Origin: Curvularia sp. ZM96 | Lineage: Eukaryota; Ascomycota; Dothideomycetes; Pleosporales; Pleosporaceae | Direction: 5' to 3' | DNA length: 64,000 nucleotides | Assembly (NCBI GenBank): GCA_022457065.1 | Contig: JAJGBQ010000001.1 | Span: forward strand, 7,626,001 to 7,690,000 | Part shown: piece after piece, positions 22,723 to 32,355 of the stretch | Layout of the letters: every line of letters begins with the position of its first letter | Position numbering within the stretch: the first letter of the stretch is position 1 | Position numbers and translations under genes: made by a program | Notes under the pieces: generated by a model | What the model was told of the DNA's origin: nothing | Database searches by the model: none | Seen by the model: the letters and a program-made list of their open reading frames with translations, nothing else

Positions 22723-24207
22723 GATGGGGCGTGATTTATACGAAGGATAGATGGTATTGACTGTGTGTTGGACGTCGTACAGACACACCACTACGAAGTA
22801 TACTACTTTATATATGTACTGCCGAGCTTACGGCAATGACCAAAGCCCCACGGCCAATGGGCCCAATGACCGAACGGCCCCACCAAAACAAATTATACCC
22901 CGCCGGCACATCACCTTAGCGCTGATATGCGATAACTTTGTTCTTGGTAGGTTTCCGGGTACTCCGCTTGTCTTGATAGTCTTCTCATGATAACTGTGTT
23001 TGAATATGGCGTGCCATATCTCCAGTTCCCATCAACCTTCAACATTACACCGCAAAAGAATTTCCATACCAAAGATTGAGGATTAATCACCAATGTGATT
23101 ATTTGACCATTGGGGTTATCGATCGGCTTGCTTCTCAGCTATGTGAGCACTCACGCCTACACGGGGTGTAATCATTAGATCAGTGAAGTCATGGGATCGT
23201 GCCAGGTCACTTTCCTTTGATGAACCAAGCATGCTGATCTTCAATGACTCTCTGGTGTAATTTTGGCGCCTTTGACCATAAGTTGAACTGGGCGTGGCCA
23301 CCGCTGAGACCTCACTAACAAAACTTGAAAACTTGTTTACTAGGATTGAGTCTTTTGATATTACACTTGATCGGGTACTCATATTTGGAAGCCTTCCAAG
23401 TACGCTAGTCCCATCACTGATACTCAACCATGAAATCCAACTGCTTCACTGGAGTTCTTCTCTCAAATGCCGCATAGTCTCGATCGACCACTAGATCTTG
23501 ACTGTATACACAAGGCCTGTGTTGAAGCCTCCCCTCTTGAACTCATCTAGTTCATCAGCTGCTTACTGGTTCCCATGTTCTGAGTAACATACTACCAATC
23601 CAACACGCGTGTCACAAATTAACACTCAATCCAACCTCATTCCGTCACTGGCCAATATCGACCGGGTGTTTGATCGCGTCATACGTAACATTACTCGTGT
23701 TACAAAACTGTCATCTCTAGCGAGCCGCAAAACGGCACCATACATGTGATCATGAAATGCATCCGGCCTGCACATATCCACCAAACTCCGCGGTTCCATA
23801 GCGGGAAGGCACAAGATTTCAATCCTCCAATCGGTCAACTATCCAAAAAGGTAGCTAAATGTCCTGTACCGTATTGAACTCGTCTAATATTTCCAAATCT
23901 TCTCTCAAAGTGCACGGCTGATCGACACGAGGGATGTTATACACGTTTTCAAACCCTTCCTCAAGGATGGCCGTGCTGCAATCAAGCGCCCAAAGTAAAG
24001 GCATCAACCCGCATCCCCGTCTTCCCTCCCGAATTCTCATGATAGCTCTGTAGTTACATCTAGACAATCTAGGACCATGTTGTACTGCCATGTGATAAGG
24101 CCATGGAAGCCACTGATGCTAATATGATATGTGAATGACATATTATCAAACTATATCTATTGTCTTCGATTCTCCCCATCTATCAAGCTCAAAACCAGCA
24201 AAACAAG
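22723..24207. other. Divergent interval with possible decayed coding remnants
   Basis: About 1.5 kb of AT-rich DNA between the methyltransferase (minus) and MFS transporter (plus). Minus-strand fragments at about 23855-24091 (with CGLMPLLWALDCSTAILEE and TLREDLEILDEFN) and 23626-23838 look more protein-like than chance. They are in different frames, have no start or domain, and cannot be spliced into one product by consensus sites. They may be what is left of a regulator or enzyme gene. The ends must hold the promoters of both neighbours. Confidence 0.35.
23626..24130 (-). pseudogene. Possible degenerate protein-gene remnant
   Basis: Reading on the minus strand from about 24130, the segment QWLPWPYHMAVQHG runs into RAIMRIREGRRGCGLMPLLWALD and ends at a TAG near 23855. 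A second fragment (MTDWRIEILCLPAMEPRSL) begins in another frame just downstream. The helical, Leu-rich pattern recalls the C-terminal part of fungal Zn2Cys6 regulators, but I cannot name it. No start codon context, no zinc cluster and no consistent introns were found. Treat it as a low-confidence relic. Confidence 0.28.
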
Positions 24208-25794
24208 ATGGCCGATAAAACGAGCATCAGCTCCATCCCGCAGTCTCCACAGAGCGCCACGGACACCGAGTCAAACATGTGCAAAGAAAACGAGACCTCA
24301 CGTCGCGCATACCTCACAATCCTGGGGTCAACTCTAGTTTTCTACGCCTCCTTTGGTCTCATGAGTAGCTTCGGCTTCTTCCAAGACTTTTACTCGCACG
24401 AGTTTCTGCGCGAAACTCCGCACGCAAGCGTCGCCTTCATCGGCACACTGCAAATGGCGCTGACGAACCTGATGGCCGCTGTATCAGGCGCGCTGTGTGA
24501 TCGTTATGGTGTAAAGGTCAGTTCGAAAGGCAGCAAATTCCTTTCCTAATATTCCTTCCCAATAGAAAAAGCTTATGCAGTAGGACTAGTATCTCCTTCT
24601 CGGCTCGGGCTTCGGTACAATCGCAGCCTTGTTGATGCTGTCTTTTGCGCAGCCAGGACAATTCTGGTTTGTGTTTACAACGCAGGGCATTTTGATGGGC
24701 TTGTCCATCTCGTTTGGCGTCCAGCCCGCGCTCACAGTTGTTGGACAGCACTTCGATCGACGCCGCGCTTTGGCTATGGGACTCGTCTCAACAGGTTCGG
24801 CGATGGGGGGTATCGGGTTCCCGCTCATGCTCGGTCAAGCGCTTCCGAGAGTGGGGTTCGCAGTCGCAGTTCGTCTGGTAGCGCTCAAGGTCGCGTATGG
24901 AATTCTACCTGTTGTGTTGATTAGTACTGACGCGTGCAGTGTGTGTTATTCTATCGCGCTCTGCATCTCGACGAGCAAGCCTAGGAAGGCTAGCGATGGA
25001 AGGGGTCGTAGTTGCTGTATCGATTTTGGTGGTTTCTTAGATCCTCGCTATGCCGTTCTTTGCGTAGGGACTTGGTTCGCTGTTCTCGGTCTCTGGCTCC
25101 CGGCATACTACATCAGTGAGTAGTTTCACTTCGACACTACACGTTATCTCCTAGCTGAACAATGCATCAGAGACATACGCTGACAAAGTATATCATGGCA
25201 ATAATGTCAGCAAGTACTTCCTGTGTATGATGAATGGTTTTAGTATGCTCGGTGCGACATTGTGAGTCCACATTACTGTGTTTCAGATCCAAACTGATCT
25301 CAATGCAGAGGTGGACTTCTTGGTGATCGCTTGGGTCGGCTGAATCTTCTATGGCCTGTCACGCTGTTTTCTGGCTGCCTGTGCCTCCTGTGGTTGCTGA
25401 GCAACGGCCTAGCCACTCTGATCCTCTTCGTCTGTGCCTATGGTTTCAGCGCCAGCAGTGTGACGGCGCTGCCAACCGCCATCATCGGAGATATCACTCC
25501 AGGCGATAGATTGGGCGCGCGAACTGGAGCCTTTTACAGTGTCATCACGATCGCAAGTTTGATTGGTACACCTATTGGAGGTGCTCTCATCACAGACGAA
25601 CATGCCAGAGAAGGATACCGGTGGTTAATTGTATTCTCGGTAAGACAACCTTTCTCTCTAGTATACACATGATTCATTTGACAGCTAAAACGTGACAGGG
25701 AATCGCCCTCATCGTCGGCTCAATGTTCATGCTCGGTAGTCGCATCCTCCACGGCAAGAACTCGTACAGGAAACGGCAGATAGAAACACCTTAG
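24208..25794 (+). CDS. Major facilitator superfamily transporter, monocarboxylate-porter-like
   Basis: Plasma-membrane transporter of about 435 aa in six exons: 24208-24516, 24590-24894, 24940-25115, 25171-25261, 25309-25639 and 25699-25794. All junctions keep frame. About twelve hydrophobic segments are seen, starting at YLTILGSTLVFYASFGLMSSFG. DRYGVK after the second helix and GDRLGRLN in the second half are the MFS loop motifs (D-R/G-x-x-G-R). The sequence resembles fungal MCT-type porters used for monocarboxylates or exported metabolites. Intron 1 is ambiguous: ending it at the first AG (24565) gives KKLMQ then a stop, so the CTAG acceptor at 24589 is needed to keep the gene intact. If that acceptor is not used, the gene is broken here. 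Its stop codon lies only 17 bases from the end of the convergent gene. Substrate unknown. Confidence 0.8.
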
Positions 25795-25811
25795 AACCCA
25801 ACGACCCAATC

Positions 25812-27281
25812 TCAGACTTTGCTCGGAAACAAGAAATGGTGGCAGCTGGTTTCACAGCGACACTTCGGGGGCCAGAATGGGTCCTGTGTAGGCTCTCGGA
25901 CTATTTCCCCTAGAAGATTTCCCACACCAGGACTCACCATTTCCTCTAGCTGTACACCACCTCCTTCTCCTCTGTAGAGTACTTCTATATCTTTTGGTGT
26001 AAGCTTCAATCCTGCCCGAGCATCTTGCCTCATCGTGTTGTACCTCTGTTCCTCTATCTCTTCCATGAAGCCCTTAATATTGACATTATCGTACATCGCC
26101 AAAGCTTCCGCAACCCGTTCATAGATCAATCTGTGCAGGATGCGAGGGCAATTGAACGGCTTGCCGTAGAACAGCTGGGGACCGAGTTGGTACGGGTCAT
26201 CCTCCTGATATTCCCTCGCGTCCGGAAGTGTGATTTGGATTTCTTTCAAATGGGGCATGGTGTCAAAGATGTGGTAATCGACCCACGATGCACGGAACCA
26301 CTCAGCGAACGAACCGGTCGTCACGCGGAAGAAGTGCATGTAGTCTAGAAAAGACATCGAGAGGGCAATCTTGCGGATCGCATGGCGCAGTGTCGCGTAT
26401 TGTTCCATGTCTGGGTAGATACGCGGGAAAAGGTTGTACAACTCCTTGGCCTGGGAGGAGGCCTTATCAACGGGGAGTCCTCCCGGCAAAAGCATTTGCG
26501 GGCAGCTACTTAGCCGACGGATGGTATTCTTGAGTCTGCTGGGGTCTTTGGCTTCGATACAGAGACCTTTGCCATAGCTGCCATCCTTGCTACCGGTAAA
26601 GCATATTCGAAGGCATAGCGTGCGCACTTGGCGCGACACTCTGAGCAGGGCGACCCATTTGCCAAACTTCTCTGTGACCTCTTTCGCTCGTACTGGTCCC
26701 ATTCTTTTGTTGATTCTGACCCGGGGAAGAGGATTATAACAGTGACCGATGATGTGTTCCTTCAGCTCGTTGGGCAGACCAGGCCAATTGAACACCTTGC
26801 CATTCTTCTGCCACCACTCGAACATCGTCAGGTCGCCGACGGGCACATGTTCGATGGCGGGGAACTCGTTCTTCAAGAACAGTTTCAGTGGGACCCACTT
26901 GCCTTGTTTCTGCGAATACGTCTCTATACCTCCAGTGGGCATTTGAGATCCGTTACGTCGCGTCCGAATCGTGGGCCGGCAAGCGACAAACACTGGGTTT
27001 CGCCCAAAATTATAGAAACCGACCCACAAGGAGAGGTTGGGGTACACCAGTTGCTCTACGTTCTGCGACAGCACCTGTCCGACTTCAATAGAAACGGCGA
27101 AGCGGCTTGGTGATTTCAGTCGATACCTGAGTACCTCTGAGCGGATGTCATAAAGGAACCGATGACTCAGACAGTCAGTCAGCTTCCATTCGACAGGGGC
27201 GACGGTGATGGCAACGTTGAAGTCTATATCAGTGACAACCGCTGGAAATGAGGATGGGAGGCAGTGGACGCGTGAAACCAT
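25812..27281 (-). CDS. Hypothetical protein with an F-box/2EXR-like N-terminal core
   Basis: Single long frame of 489 aa. The segment FNWPGLPNELKEHIIGHCYNPLP (about residues 165-187) has the Leu-Pro-x-Glu-Leu pattern of F-box and 2EXR-type fungal proteins, which are large lineage-expanded families. What follows is a conserved-looking alpha/beta region without recognised motif (VALLRVSRQVRTLCLRICFTG, then LRHAIRKIALSMSFLDYMHFF). An F-box would suggest an SCF ubiquitin-ligase adaptor role; this is inference. Near the C-terminus a GTGAGT donor-like site follows EEM (about 25938), so the last 45 residues may be altered by splicing. The start is the first ATG of the frame (MVSRVHC). Confidence 0.65.
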   Translation of the reverse strand: MVSRVHCLPSSFPAVVTDIDFNVAITVAPVEWKLTDCLSHRFLYDIRSEVLRYRLKSPSRFAVSIEVGQVLSQNVEQLVYPNLSLWVGFYNFGRNPVFVACRPTIRTRRNGSQMPTGGIETYSQKQGKWVPLKLFLKNEFPAIEHVPVGDLTMFEWWQKNGKVFNWPGLPNELKEHIIGHCYNPLPRVRINKRMGPVRAKEVTEKFGKWVALLRVSRQVRTLCLRICFTGSKDGSYGKGLCIEAKDPSRLKNTIRRLSSCPQMLLPGGLPVDKASSQAKELYNLFPRIYPDMEQYATLRHAIRKIALSMSFLDYMHFFRVTTGSFAEWFRASWVDYHIFDTMPHLKEIQITLPDAREYQEDDPYQLGPQLFYGKPFNCPRILHRLIYERVAEALAMYDNVNIKGFMEEIEEQRYNTMRQDARAGLKLTPKDIEVLYRGEGGGVQLEEMVSPGVGNLLGEIVREPTQDPFWPPKCRCETSCHHFLFPSKV

Positions 27282-28144
27282 GTTGATTACTCAAGCGTTG
27301 AAGGCTGTGTAGGGGCTTGTAGTTGTCTGGGTTTCTTTCTCGTGGTGGTCGGAGTAGGCACTGTGTCTTGACAGTGTCTGTTGTATCAAAACAACGTGAA
27401 ACAAGTGACGGCAAGATACTGTTAGAGACAAAGAGTCTGAGAAGAGTGTGATTTGAGGAAGATAGCTTTGAATGAGGCCTTTCAGTTGGCAGATAATCCT
27501 AGGTGGCAGAGGTAGTGGTAGTGGTAGACTGCAAACCGTGGTACAAATAGTTGTAAGAGACGCCACAGCCAATCTTTCCGCCTGGGTCACATGTCGCTCA
27601 GCGTTTGGTGCTTGATTACAGCCTAGTAGCGGTGGGGCCGTAGCAGCTCAGTGAAGACTATACGGCGAATCGGGACAGGGGCAGGCCCTCCTTCACGTCG
27701 GCCCGGTCTGTGTATGCCCCCTAATCTCACCTCGCCCCATCTCCTTGCTCTTAATTATCGTTCTCACTCAAGTTCTATTCTATCTTTGTGTCTCTCTCAG
27801 TCGATTCTCTCACCTCAAGTGTCGATGCGACCCAACTCTGACTCGACAGTGCACCAGCACCATTACCATGTGCGTATGCTGTAGGCTAGGTCACGAACGA
27901 TGCAAAACCAATTAGTATACTTGATCACATGAATTTCTATTGTCTTTACTCCAGTTAATAATTGCAAGACAGCAGTGGCACTACCACTTCACTGTAAAAC
28001 GTCTGCGTGCAAATGATCGCTAACAAGGAGATACAAGCCTTCTTTCCGGCCGGGGTATCAATAATTCGTATTCACCAAAGTCTCCTATCCCACCATTGCC
28101 ATGCTTGCTGGTCAACTTTCTCAAAAGAAAAGGATGAACCATCC
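27282..28144. other. Intergenic region between the hypothetical gene and NatB subunit
   Basis: About 860 bases. Pyrimidine-rich stretches are found near 27720-27800. The left part is the promoter of the minus-strand hypothetical gene. No gene or RNA was recognised. Confidence 0.45.
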
Positions 28145-28790
28145 TCACCACACATCCTCCGCGCTGACCTCCCACTTCTCGCCATCTTCCCTTACACATT
28201 CGCCCTTCTTGTCCCTACTACAGCTCTTTCGCATATCCAGCGCGTCCTCTCCGTCATTGTAGTACTCCTTGACTACGCGATAAACACTGTATCCCATCTT
28301 GCGATACAGCTCCTTGGCAATCTCATTCGATGCGCGCACGAACAAGTCAACAAACCAGGCATTTGCAGCGTCAGAAGAGCGTTCAAGCGCAGATGAGAGC
28401 GCGGTCGCGTGGCCGAGGCGACGCGCGCTGGGGGCGACAGTCAGTGCAGTGATGTGGCCGTGCCAGGGAAGGTAGTTGGGGTACTCGACGCCAGTTGTCG
28501 AGGGCTTGTATGGGCTGATTGGGGGCGCGTAAGGCGAGGACTCGAGCTTCCCTAGGACTATGGAATGCCTTTTGTCAATCCATGTGTTGATTTGTGCGCA
28601 CTGTGACCTCAAGCAACGTACTGTATCCTTCAATCTGGCCATCCATTCCTTCAATGATTTGACAGAGCTCGGGCCATCTGGTCAGGTACTCGAGGTAGAA
28701 ACCTATGTTATATGTTTCGGTAAGGTGGTCCAGATTCGTCGACGATATGCGCAGTAGGTCATCTGGGCGCATCGGCCGTATCGTCGACAT
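28145..28790 (-). CDS. NAT3: N-terminal acetyltransferase B catalytic subunit (Naa20/Nat3)
   Basis: Catalytic subunit of the ribosome-associated NatB complex, which acetylates nascent proteins starting Met-Asp, Met-Glu, Met-Asn or Met-Gln. Exons 28790-28622 and 28557-28145 with a 64-nt intron (GTACGT...CCATAG); 193 aa. The N-terminus MSTIRPMRPDDLLRISSTNLD followed by TETYNIGFYLEYLTRWPELC is the Naa20 signature. GHITALTVAPSARRLGHA contains the acetyl-CoA loop (R-R-x-G-x-A). FVDLFVRASNEIAKELYRKMGY closes the GNAT fold. The C-terminal tail is acidic and charged, longer than in yeast. The start at 28790 is chosen over the upstream ATG at 28808 because it begins the conserved sequence exactly. It is expected to need the Mdm20/Naa25 partner, which is not in this window. 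Confidence 0.94.
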
Positions 28791-29471
28791 CTTGATGAAC
28801 GGAACCAACGAATGGGTGGTGGGAAGGTAAGATACGAGCTGCTTGGAAGGACAAAAGCTGTCGCTGTACTTAAATAGTGGGATGAAAACTGCCCCACCAA
28901 ACTGCCTAATCTAGTGAGCATCACCGCAACATCGTTCAAGTAACGGAATAAATTTCGCAAGCAATCTGAGGCCGTGTCTTACTTCTAATAAAGCCTTCAC
29001 TCGTCTTTCAGAGTTAGTGGGTATATTTTGCTGGAGCTGCATTGTTAGGGGCATATTTCATCCGACTTTACTAGTAAGCACACCGAGAAAGGCACTTCCG
29101 CGGGGAAGGATCACTTGAACGCGATCGCTTCTCCCGCTCTACAAGTCCCGCAAGAGCACCTCGAGTCAGTTCACAAGTGAGTTTGTATCAATTACCAACA
29201 TATGAAAATACGATTCTAGGTGTGAGCGCTAACGCTAAATTACAAGGAGATAATGGGTATCTGGCAAATTAACAACAACATATGACCACCCATCTCGTTA
29301 TTTGTGGCCAAAACATTCATCTTCTGTACGCGATCAACGCAAGTCGAAGTGTCTTCCATTTCGCAGGCGCATATCCAAACTCAAACTCAACATGTCCTTC
29401 TCATCCTCCTATTCCCGGTGTGCACAGGTCTATGTGTCGCGCCATCTTTCTGTGAATAGCAGTGAACGCTA
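28791..29471. other. Intergenic region between NatB subunit and LOV-RGS gene
   Basis: About 680 bases: the promoter of the NatB subunit gene on its right side and the 3' region of the LOV-RGS gene. Nothing else seen. Confidence 0.45.
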
Positions 29472-32355
29472 TCAGATGCGAAAAGAGTCAACACTGCCCG
29501 AACCACCCGGGCCGTTGACGAAGTCCTTGACAGAGGATGGTCCTGAGCGCATTTGACGTTGCTCATAAGCTAGTGGGCTTTGAGCTCTCCGGGGGCTCGC
29601 TGGCTGGCGTGGGTTATCCATCACGGAAACGCGACCCACGCCGTTGCCATGGCCATTGCTGTAACTGTTGCTATAGCCGTTACCATGACCGTTGCCATAG
29701 CTATTGCCGAAGGGCGAAGCTACACGAGAAGGGTAGCCATTCTCATCGGAGTAATTGCTGAGCCGTGTGTTGTTGCGCGAGCGCACAGAGGCTGCGAGAG
29801 AATTATTGCGGATGTCATTGGGAATCGGCGGTGCCTGGCGGAAACGACGGTTTGGCTGCGTGTGTTCCTTCTCATCGACGAGAACTACCATCCAAACGCC
29901 TACAGATCCGTTCTGGCCGAGGAGAGGAGTGCAGTGAATCCAACGAGGCCGGCCCTCGTCTGTTGCTTCCTCAAGATCTTCGACTGGGTGCGGTAACCAG
30001 CGGATTTTCGCGGTCACGCCACGTGAGCCGTCCGCAAGCGCGTCACCAAGGGAGGCACGAACGCGGTTACTGCCGCCGATTCTGTCGAGGAAACGCGACT
30101 GAAGGATTCCAGGAACACGAAGCGATGGGGAAGTAAAGAGAATACGTAGAGAAGGCGCTGGGCGGACAATAAGATACTGGGTTGTACGTTAGTCATTCAT
30201 TATCGCCAGCAAGAAACATTGTTGAACTCACATGCTTGTACGGACCAGAGAGGCGCCCGTCAGAGGAAATCGATGGCTTCTCCGATCCGTCGACGTCAAA
30301 TGTCGACCGATCCTGAATGAGCAATCTGGGCTTGTGCTGGATGGTAGCATCGTCTTTCTCTTCCAGATGCTCCCTGTGCATGTTTCCGCCAAATCTTCGC
30401 ACCGTATCCAATTCGGTATTGTTAAACATCTCAGACAGTGCTTGGAATTCGTCCTTTGGTGGATCTTTCTCTGTAACCCCTTCTTCTTGATCAACCATGC
30501 GCCGAAACGCGTCGAGTTCAGTGCCATCTTTTACAAGACCTGTCACGTCGATTTGCGCACCAATAAAGTAGCGAACCGTTCCGCGAGAATCACAAAGAGG
30601 AGCAATCATCAGAAGATTCATGAATGGAGAACCATCGCGGCGGCTGATCACTGTTAGCCAAAGGCCACTCAAATCCAAACGACAAATGCTGCTTACTAGT
30701 TCAAGAAGACTTCGCTATGGTCTTTACCCTCTCGAGAGGCTTTCGCAAAACGAGCCACACTGTGACGGTTCGTTCGGGGTCCCTGTAGAAACCGACAGTT
30801 GCGGCCAATCGCATAGTTTACCCCGTACTGTGTCGTGCGGTGGAATTCTAGTCTCGATCAGTGACGCGCACTATGTCATGTTGGCTGGGGTACTGACCTT
30901 CAGATGCAAAAATGATTGGGTTGTCTGTCCGGGATGGGTCCGTCAGGCAGAAAACCTCGGCCAAACCTTCGCTAGCCTCACGCAACATCGGGGGGAGGTT
31001 ACCCGTGACTCTCTTGGAGATGCTAGCGCTCGCAACCTGGACGAAGATGTGAGTAATAAAAGCCGGCAAATCATCGCGGACTAGAACGTCAAAGGCCAGA
31101 TTGGCTTTTTCTTCCAGACTTGCGTTAACAGTGCTTCGTGCTGCAGTCTCCGTAAAGTTCAAGCCGTCGATGGGCTCTAGCGCTTCAGCAACAGCGTTTG
31201 CGTAATTAATAGCTCGTAGCGCCTTTAGTGCATCTAGGTAGTACACCAATTTAGGGAGTGAGTCGGGTCGATAGGTGCTGAGGAATGAGGTGAATCGAAG
31301 CAAAGATGCAGTGTCGGCGAAGATGGCATGCAAGTGCTCCCTCGAAAACAGCTGATCGGACCTGTTTTCGAGCGAGAAGAGGGCTCGTTCGTTTTCTACC
31401 GGCGCAGGAACCAGATCAAAGGAATGCGGATCGTCTTCCAGTAACGGAGAGAGTCTGTCGCCCTCATCCAGCGCTCCACCTTTTTGCTGCAGCGGCCCCA
31501 GCTGCTGGGTCGCAATGGACGGCGCTACAGACTCGTAGGAGATCACAGAATCGGCTGAACTTCGCATGGCTGGTGGCTCTGTTTCTGCTGCTTGGGGTGT
31601 TTGAGGATTCTGAGGCGTCTGGGAACGCCTTGGTGTCTGAGGATCCTTTGGTATCTCGAAGTAGTCCTTGGGCGTCTGGGAATCCCTGATTACTAGAGAA
31701 TCTCTTGGTGTCCGAGGATTCTTTGGTGTTTGGGGATTCTTTGGTGTGTGTGAACGCTTTGGGGTGGCTGCTGGTGTACGTGAATAACTATGAGCACGCG
31801 ACCGATTCCTCTCTGGTGTCGCAGGCCAGATTGGTGACGTTGGTTCTTGACTCAATCGCCTTTGCAACTCAACACGATGTTGTTGAGCCTGGGGAGTGCT
31901 CGAACTAAGGGATTGTAAGCAAACAGAGAAAGATACTACAAGAGGTCAACGTACCTGGTTCGGAAGGGGATATGAATCTCTCGTCTGGCGAACTCGACTT
32001 GTGGCGCTGGCGCGAAGTTATCATCTTCCGAGTGCCAACTTCCTCGACGCCTGTAGTCACCCGAACTAATGACGGGTGAAAGAGGGGCACTCGTCCCATT
32101 AGGCTCAGCACCCCCTAGCATGGTTGCAAAGTCTAGGACCAGTGGTTCATCCAAGGCACCGCCACTACCGTCGTCTTTGGCCTGCGCATCTGCATCGGGG
32201 GCCATGACGCTATCGACATAAGCCGGGGCCAGCTCGCTTGGACTCCCCTTTTGGGCCGAGGTGGAAGTTGAGGCTGATGTTCTGGATGCGTCAGAGGACC
32301 TCTTTTGAGAGAACATTCCGTGCGCGGATCGAATCTTGTTCTTGAATAAAGACAT
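29472..32355 (-). CDS. RGS-LOV blue-light photoreceptor (BcLOV4-like)
   Basis: Predicted flavin-binding blue-light sensor fused to a regulator-of-G-protein-signalling domain. Five exons: 32355-31955, 31904-30898, 30847-30697, 30643-30232 and 30176-29472, all introns GT-AG (50-55 nt) and in frame; 891 aa. The N-terminal 300 residues are disordered and include a Thr-Pro-rich imperfect repeat. The RGS-like helical domain spans about 305-430 (ALFSLENRSDQLFSREHLHAIF onward). The LOV domain spans about 440-560: the core GRNCRFLQG has the photoreactive cysteine near residue 487. YGVNYAIG precedes it, and RRDGSPFMNLLMIAPL and RYFIGAQIDVTG follow. After it come a charged linker, a hydrophobic/basic segment (YLIVRPAPSLRILFTSPSL) that could bind membrane, and a second PAS-like region. 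In Botrytis BcLOV4, light drives membrane recruitment. The tail has Asn-Gly repeats. Confidence 0.9.
29640..29706. repeat. Coding tandem repeat for an Asn-Gly/Ser-Tyr run in the LOV-RGS C-terminus
   Basis: Variants of a short unit with GCCATTGCC/GCTATTGCC-like sense encode the alternating GNGHGNGYSNSY-type run. The flanking protein is disordered. Length variation between strains is likely. Confidence 0.7.
31600..31770. repeat. Coding imperfect repeat for Thr-Pro-Lys/Gln-x-Pro units in the LOV-RGS N-terminus
   Basis: Repeated units such as QTPKNP, RTPRD, QTPKD and QTPRR lie in the disordered N-terminal region of the photoreceptor. The Thr-Pro dipeptides are potential proline-directed kinase sites. 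Confidence 0.7.
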
